From Methylomonas methanica (GTDB taxonomy: Bacteria > Pseudomonadota > Gammaproteobacteria > Methylococcales > Methylomonadaceae), in NCBI GenBank assembly GCA_001644045.1, contig LUUF01000074.1, forward strand, positions 1 through 50,867: a DNA stretch of 50,867 nucleotides, read 5' to 3'. Under the pieces are notes generated by a model. It worked only from the letters and a program-made list of their open reading frames with translations. It was not told the origin of the DNA and ran no database searches. How positions within the stretch are numbered: position 1 is the stretch's first letter; each line of letters starts with the position of its first letter. Of this stretch, positions 45,227 through 50,867 are shown in pieces. A program made the position numbers and the translations under genes.

Positions 45227-45817
45227 ATGAGCGAAAACTATTTTTTGATGCCGGAAGAGCTGAAGGCTTTGCTGGCATGGCATCGCTGGTTGAACGGCGA
45301 CGACGGCGACCGGGGCGGCAATCGCGGCGATCGCGCCCGTCTACGCCGCGCCGAAATCCCGGAAGACATTTTGCTAACCGACGCCTTTTTTCATTTCTTA
45401 CGGCAAATGCCGGACGACTTTCCGCAAAAAATTTATGCCGAACAGCGCTTGCCGGTCGCGGCGACGATTGCCGGCTTGCTGGCGCATGTCGAAGTCAACG
45501 ACGTCAGCGCCCGGTTTGCGACGCAACTGGGCTCACCCAAAGACAAAGCGAAGCCGCCTATGAGCGAATTACGCTTTCAGCAATTGCAGAAAAGCCCGAC
45601 CGTCGAAGATTTCTACCGGCGCATGCTGCGCGCGATTCGTTTGCTCGGCAAAACCGCCAATGTCGTATCGCTCACCAACGACATTATTCATTGGCACAAA
45701 GAATTCAATCAACCGTTGGGTCGGCATCTCGATGTCAGCAAACGCCTGTCCGTGCGCTGGGCCACCGACTATTTCACCGCCTTACCCAAAATTAATTTCA
45801 AGGAGAGACATTCATGA
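45227..45817 (+). CDS. casB: Cascade small subunit Cse2 (Cas11e)
   Basis: The 196-residue all-helical protein forms the belly dimer that supports the displaced DNA strand. The family pattern LLAWHRWLNG near the start and a basic surface (RGDRARLRRAEIP) are present; LLAHVEVND and FQQLQKSPTVEDFYRRMLRA are typical. It is somewhat longer than E. coli CasB. Start abuts cse1; end overlaps cas7e by four bases. Confidence 0.94.
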   Translation: MSENYFLMPEELKALLAWHRWLNGDDGDRGGNRGDRARLRRAEIPEDILLTDAFFHFLRQMPDDFPQKIYAEQRLPVAATIAGLLAHVEVNDVSARFATQLGSPKDKAKPPMSELRFQQLQKSPTVEDFYRRMLRAIRLLGKTANVVSLTNDIIHWHKEFNQPLGRHLDVSKRLSVRWATDYFTALPKINFKERHS

Positions 45818-46881
45818 GCCGTTTCATTCAACTGCATTTGCTGACCGCTTATCCGCCCGCTAACCTGAACCGTGACGATCAAGGCAGTCCGAAAACCGCG
45901 AAGATGGGCGGCTATGACCGTTTACGGGTTTCGTCGCAGTGTCTGAAAAGAACCTGGAGAACTTCTGATTTGTTTCAAGCGGCGGTCGGCGACCATTTGG
46001 GTACACGCACCAAATTGCTCGGTTTGGAGATATACAACAAACTGCTGGGAGGCGGCGTTAAAGAAAAGGACGCCAAGGAATGGACCAAGGCAATTGCCGG
46101 AATATTTGGCGCGTTGAAAAAAGCCGATAAAAACGATCCGTTAGCCGAATTGGAAATCGAGCAGTTGGTGCACGTCAGCCCGGCTGAACGGGTGGCGCTG
46201 GATGCGTTGATCGCTAAACTGGTTGCCGAACAACGGGCGCCGGAAAAAGACGAGTTGAATCTGCTGCGCGTCAGCGAGCAAGCGGTGGACATTGCCTTGT
46301 TCGGCCGCATGTTGGCATCCAGCCCGGCTTTCAACATCGAGGCCGCCTGCCAAGTGGCGCACGCCATCAGCGTACATCCGGTGGTTATCGAAGATGATTA
46401 TTTCACCGCTGTCGATGATTTGAACAACGGCCTGGACGACATGGGCGCCGCCCACATCGGCGAAACTCGTTTCGCCGCCGGTTTGTTTTATGCCTACATT
46501 TGCATCAATCGCGAGTTGCTGATCAAAAACCTGGATGGTAATGTCGATCTTGCCAATCGAGCGATTCGTGCCTTGACCGAAGCCGCCGTCAAAGTCGCGC
46601 CGGAAGGCAAGCAAAACAGCTTCGCTTCTCGGGCTTATGCGTCCTTCGTGCTGGCGGAAAAAGGCGATCAGCAGCCGCGTTCTTTGTCAGTGGCTTATCT
46701 AAAACCCGTCGGCCGCGAAGCTGACGATTTTGCCGTTCAGGCCATCGCTGCGTTGAAAGAGCAGAGCAGCAGCTTTGACGAAGTTTACTGCGCTTGCGCG
46801 GACAGTCGGTACGAGTTAAATGCCTTGCCGTCGCAACGCCAAGGCACACTGGCCGGATTACTCGACTTCGTCGGCCAATAG
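45814..46881 (+). CDS. casC: Cascade backbone subunit Cas7e
   Basis: The 355-residue RRM-fold protein binds the guide in six copies and flips out every sixth base. The opening RFIQLHLLTAYPPANLNRDD and RLRVSSQCLKRTWR are typical of Cas7e/Cse4, as is the later DNLNNGLDDMGAAHIGE-like thumb region (residues about 200-220). AAGGAGAGACATTC precedes the ATG. It overlaps cse2. Confidence 0.96.
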   Translation: MSRFIQLHLLTAYPPANLNRDDQGSPKTAKMGGYDRLRVSSQCLKRTWRTSDLFQAAVGDHLGTRTKLLGLEIYNKLLGGGVKEKDAKEWTKAIAGIFGALKKADKNDPLAELEIEQLVHVSPAERVALDALIAKLVAEQRAPEKDELNLLRVSEQAVDIALFGRMLASSPAFNIEAACQVAHAISVHPVVIEDDYFTAVDDLNNGLDDMGAAHIGETRFAAGLFYAYICINRELLIKNLDGNVDLANRAIRALTEAAVKVAPEGKQNSFASRAYASFVLAEKGDQQPRSLSVAYLKPVGREADDFAVQAIAALKEQSSSFDEVYCACADSRYELNALPSQRQGTLAGLLDFVGQ

Positions 46882-46890
46882 GAGCCGGTC

Positions 46891-47673
46891 ATGGACCTAT
46901 TGTTATTCCGTTTATACGGGCCGTTGGCGAGTTGGGGCGAAATCGCCGTCGGCGAAAGCCGGCATAGCGCCAACTATCCCAGCAAATCGGCAATATTGGG
47001 TTTGGTCGGCGCCGCTCTGGGCATAGAGCGAAGCGACGAAGCGCAACAAGCCGGTTTGCAGCAGGGTTACCAAGTGGCCGTGGAAGTGTTCAGTACCGGT
47101 CAATTGCTGCGCGATTACCATACCGCGCAAGTGCCTGATTCGGCCGGCAAGTTTGTTTACCGCACCCGCCGCGACGAAGTGGTATTGGGTAAGGAACGCC
47201 TGGGCACGATTTTATCCACCCGCGAATACCGTAGCGATGCCCTGGCCGTCGTCGCCTTGCGCGCTTTACCGGAGGCTCCATTTTGCTTGGCGCAAATCGA
47301 AGAAAAGCTGCGCAAGCCGGTGTTTCATCTGTATTTGGGGCGTAAGTCCTGCCCGTTGGCGGCGCCGTTGAATCCGCAGTTATTGACGGATCAAACCGAT
47401 GTTTTGTCGGCCTTCAAAGCCTATCTACATAAACCGCTGTTACCGCGAAAACAGGCGGATGCCGAAGCGGGTCAGCCTGTTCAGCAAGACGCTTATTGGC
47501 TGAATGCTGGCGGCGAACGCCATTATTACTGGGAAGGTTCGACCGAGGATTTTGCTAAAGGCTTCGATTTACAGCGCAGGCAAACCCGCGTCCGCCACGA
47601 CCAACCCTTGTCGCGCAAACGCTGGCAGTTCACGCCGCGCCAAGAGCATTATTTTTATCAGGGAGGCGAGTGA
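46891..47673 (+). CDS. casD: Cascade subunit Cas5e
   Basis: The 260-residue protein caps the 5' handle of the crRNA. It begins MDLLLFRLYGPLASWGE and has ESRHSANYPSKSAILGLVGA and a C-terminal VRHDQPLSRKRWQFTPR-type end. The stop overlaps the cas6e ATG as TGATG. Confidence 0.95.
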   Translation: MDLLLFRLYGPLASWGEIAVGESRHSANYPSKSAILGLVGAALGIERSDEAQQAGLQQGYQVAVEVFSTGQLLRDYHTAQVPDSAGKFVYRTRRDEVVLGKERLGTILSTREYRSDALAVVALRALPEAPFCLAQIEEKLRKPVFHLYLGRKSCPLAAPLNPQLLTDQTDVLSAFKAYLHKPLLPRKQADAEAGQPVQQDAYWLNAGGERHYYWEGSTEDFAKGFDLQRRQTRVRHDQPLSRKRWQFTPRQEHYFYQGGE

Positions 47674-48560
47674 TGTATTTCTCCAGGGTCAGGATACGGC
47701 CGGATATTTACAAATCCTCGAAGTTGGCGAGAGTGTTGGAAGGCAATGTTTACGGTTGCCATCAATTATTGTGGGATTTGTTCCCGGCCCAGGACAAACG
47801 TACCTTTCTCTACCGCGAGGAAATTGCCCGCGAGCAGCTGGGGGCATCGCCGGCAGTACGCGGAGAACCGGTGTACTACATCGTTTCGCAAACCAAACCG
47901 ATTGAGGTCGAAGGTTCTTTGTTTAAGGTCGAGAGTAAAGAATATGACCCTCAGTTGTCCGAAGGCCAGTGCCTGCAATTTGATTGCCGGGTCAATCCGG
48001 TTGTCAGCCGGTTGGGCAAAAAGCACGACTTGGTGATGGATGCGCAGTTGCAGTTTTTAACGTCGTTGGTCAAATCGCTGGGTCTGGAGAATACCTTACC
48101 CGCCAAAACGGATAAAGGCGTTTACAAAAAATTGTTGCTGGAGAAGGGCGGAGCAGCGCTGGAGACTGAACTGGCCGAATTGCTGAGCGCGGACCGTCAC
48201 TACGCTGAGCGTTTAGGACTAATTTCCGGTTTAGCAGATAAACTGGAATGGGCGATAAAAGCCCGCATCGATCAGGCTTTGGCAAATTGGATGCTCAAGC
48301 AAGGCGTGCGTTGTGGATTTGAGTTATTGGCCGGCGACGACGGTTTACCGAAACTGCAAAACAGTGCCTACGCCTGGCACGGCTTGCAGCAAAAAGCCGC
48401 CAAGAAAAGCGAAAAATCCGGTTTCAGCTCCATCGATTTCACCGGCGAATTGCAAATTACCGACCCCGAGAAATTTCGTCAAACCCTGTTTTCCGGCCTG
48501 GGGCGGGCCAAGGCTTTCGGTTGCGGCCTGCTGATGGTAAGACGACCGGGCAATGGGTAG
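47673..48560 (+). CDS. casE: crRNA-processing endoribonuclease Cas6e
   Basis: The 295-residue RAMP protein cuts at the base of the repeat stem. The catalytic His is His30 in YGCHQLLWDLFP, and the G-rich loop is GLGRAKAFGCGLLMVRR at the C terminus. Most Cas6e proteins have about 200-220 residues. Here an extra helical segment of about 75 residues (roughly 125-200, charged, with LEKGGAALETELAELLSA) lies between the two RRM halves. The ATG at 47673 overlaps cas5e. Confidence 0.93.
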   Translation: MYFSRVRIRPDIYKSSKLARVLEGNVYGCHQLLWDLFPAQDKRTFLYREEIAREQLGASPAVRGEPVYYIVSQTKPIEVEGSLFKVESKEYDPQLSEGQCLQFDCRVNPVVSRLGKKHDLVMDAQLQFLTSLVKSLGLENTLPAKTDKGVYKKLLLEKGGAALETELAELLSADRHYAERLGLISGLADKLEWAIKARIDQALANWMLKQGVRCGFELLAGDDGLPKLQNSAYAWHGLQQKAAKKSEKSGFSSIDFTGELQITDPEKFRQTLFSGLGRAKAFGCGLLMVRRPGNG

Positions 48561-48572
48561 CCTTGGGAGTGT

Positions 48573-48824
48573 GTCCGACCGCTTTGTGGGGGCTTACCGA
48601 GGATTCGTCGGCGCGCACAAGCGTTTCGGCGGCGCCGACGCGCGTTCTGGGCGCGCAGCCAAACGGTCTGTGCGTGCGTCCAGACTTTCCGGGAGTGCCT
48701 CCAAACGTTTCGGGCGTGCATCCGGGTCTGTCGTGCGTACGATAGAATACTTTGCAGGTGCGCTCGAACCTTCTGCGGGTGTCCGCGAAGGCTTCGGAAG
48801 CGCGTACGGATGCTGCGGATGCGC
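48573..48824. repeat. twelve degenerate 21-bp tandem repeats
   Basis: Twelve head-to-tail units of exactly 21 bp, each close to NNCCNAACGNTTCGGGNGTGC; for example CTCCAAACGTTTCGGGCGTGC split at 48699-48719 and its neighbours. Most units end in GYGC. Because 21 is a multiple of three, several frames stay open on both strands, so the open frames here (up to 145 codons plus, 192 minus) cannot be trusted. It fills the gap between cas6e and cas1, where these genes usually abut. The rest of the gap (48825-49002) shows nothing I can support beyond AAGGA before cas1. Confidence 0.8.
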
Positions 48825-49002
48825 CGCTGTTTCTGAATCGATTTTGCCCGTACCGCGAATAAGAGATGAACTGAAACCGGCGTTAGGCGCGTTTGTCTGC
48901 GGGGTATGCGATTTTGGATGGCCGATGCAACCAGTAAACCCTAGCCTAACGATTGATTGGCGCCGACTATTTACTTTGTCGCTTGAATAAGGACTGTTCG
49001 AC

Positions 49003-50218
<1,216 letters not shown>

Positions 50219-50364
50219 GGGTGAAATGCGCACTACATTCCTGTTGGGGCATAGGGCGCTGTAAGGGCTTTCGTCAGCTTTTTAACAACTTGGAAAATGC
50301 CGAAAAAATCGGTAGAAAATTAGACGGGTTGTTTCCGTTTATCTAACAATAAGTTAGGATTAGT
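50219..50364 (+). promoter_or_regulatory. CRISPR leader
   Basis: About 145 bp between cas2 and the first repeat. It holds AT-rich runs (e.g. TTTTTAACAACTTGGAAAAT) and, 7 bp before the first repeat, a small stem CTAAC/GTTAG (50343-50357). The array orientation (handle ATGAACCG at the end of each repeat on the plus strand) agrees with transcription from this side. I see no clear IHF consensus by eye. Confidence 0.8.
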
Positions 50365-50867
50365 GCGTTCCCCGCACCCGCGGGGATGAACCGCCTTTCG
50401 ACGTATCCAGCGCTTCTAGCACCACGCGTTCCCCGCACCCGCGGGGATGAACCGGCCGTGCAAACAGCACTCGATTTAATCAACATGCGTTCCCCGCACC
50501 CGCGGGGATGAACCGCAATCAAACCCAGACCTTACGGATGAAGAGCTGCGTTCCCCGCACCCGCGGGGATGAACCGTATTCTGTCAGTGTGCCAAATTGG
50601 ACTGGCCCGCGTTCCCCGCACCCGCGGGGATGAACCGCGCACATGGGTACAAATTTATTTCAGACGCGCGCGTTCCCCGCACCCGCGGGGATGAACCGCA
50701 TCGGTTGTTGCCAGGTTTCGATCAAAGCTGGCGTTCCCCGCACCCGCGGGGATGAACCGAGAACGTGCCGTAGTTGGTCGTATCCTCGCCTGCGTTCCCC
50801 GCACCCGCGGGGATGAACCGTCGTGGCAGTAAATCTCGCCATCCAGGGTTTCGCGTTCCCCGCACCC
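50365..50867 (+). CRISPR. type I-E CRISPR array (runs off the window)
   Basis: The 29-bp repeats begin GCGTTCCCCGCACCCGC and end GGGGATGAACCG. They start at 50365, 50426, 50487, 50548, 50609, 50670, 50731, 50792 and 50853; the ninth is cut after 15 bp. All eight spacers are 32 bp and all differ. All eight complete repeats look identical. The stem is CCCCGC/GCGGGG with loop ACCC, and the handle is ATGAACCG. No spacer has an obvious match elsewhere in the window by eye. Confidence 0.99.

Noticed and set aside
44947-45795. 282-codon plus-strand frame over cse1/cse2
   Set aside because: It is out of frame with two well-supported Cascade genes, Arg-rich and without homology signs: a shadow.
48553-48990. 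145-codon plus-strand frame over the 21-bp repeats
   Set aside because: It might be translated, since it overlaps the cas6e stop, but the repeat keeps several frames open at once and the residues after the repeat look non-coding. I kept only the repeat as a feature.
50343-50357. CTAAC/GTTAG stem before the first repeat as an attC-like site
   Set aside because: Only one pair of 5-bp arms with a 5-nt loop; no second pair and no cassette. I treat it as part of the leader.

Overview
The window looks like chromosomal DNA of a gammaproteobacterium of the methanotroph type (Methylomonas/Methylobacter-like). This is an inference from gene content and style: heme O synthase, arsenosugar genes, a his operon of the hisBHAFI type, and many dispersed intergenic repeats. 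No ribosomal RNA or methane oxidation gene is present to prove it.

Layout. 1-1540: a solitary integron-like gene cassette (attC site plus one minus-strand gene) lies between two inverted copies of a dispersed repeat. 1543-10540: housekeeping genes (FKBP isomerase, lytic transglycosylase-like lipoprotein, PilZ protein, ybiB, heme O synthase, a paired M16 peptidase, rsmD, coaD, ferredoxin, alcohol dehydrogenase). 10725-14687: a very large hybrid histidine kinase. 14769-24271: an arsenic methylation/arsenosugar neighbourhood (arsM ... FAD oxidoreductase, TVP38 protein, DUF3047, arsS, two glycosyltransferase-like genes, sterol-desaturase-like protein), interrupted by GST, murI and small enzymes. 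24432-32429: small proteins, CBS protein, Rieske ferredoxin, AI-2E permease, moaB, pepN. 32479-35757: hisBHAFI, then tRNA-Thr(CGT). 36107-39670: desaturase, microprotein, hydrolase, DUF805 and DnaJ-type proteins.

40174-50867: a complete type I-E CRISPR-Cas locus in the order cas3, insertion, cse1, cse2, cas7, cas5, cas6e, 21-bp tandem repeats, cas1, cas2, leader, array (8 full repeats plus one cut by the window end; 61-nt period).

Most notable: the insertion between cas3 and cse1 holds what looks like a CRISPR-derived guide RNA on the minus strand. It consists of a degenerate repeat that keeps the 8-nt handle and a 6-bp stem, a spacer of exactly 32 nt, and a repeat with a perfect stem that overlaps the last codons of cas3. 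The first 18 nt of this spacer match a site 73 bp away with one mismatch, at position 12. That position is not read in type I-E R-loops. The site is flanked by AAG, the canonical I-E PAM, and a Cascade R-loop there would cover the -35 box of a strong promoter. The promoter reads into a 36-codon single-helix membrane microprotein, then hicBA, then the Cascade genes. This is the architecture of a CreTA-type (Cascade-repressed toxin) or CreR-type (self-repression) circuit, with a HicBA toxin-antitoxin pair stacked behind it. A second observation is a pair of tiny paralogous proteins (33 and 61 aa) that share a W-x-Y-D-x-Y-F-L-A-Q-L core.
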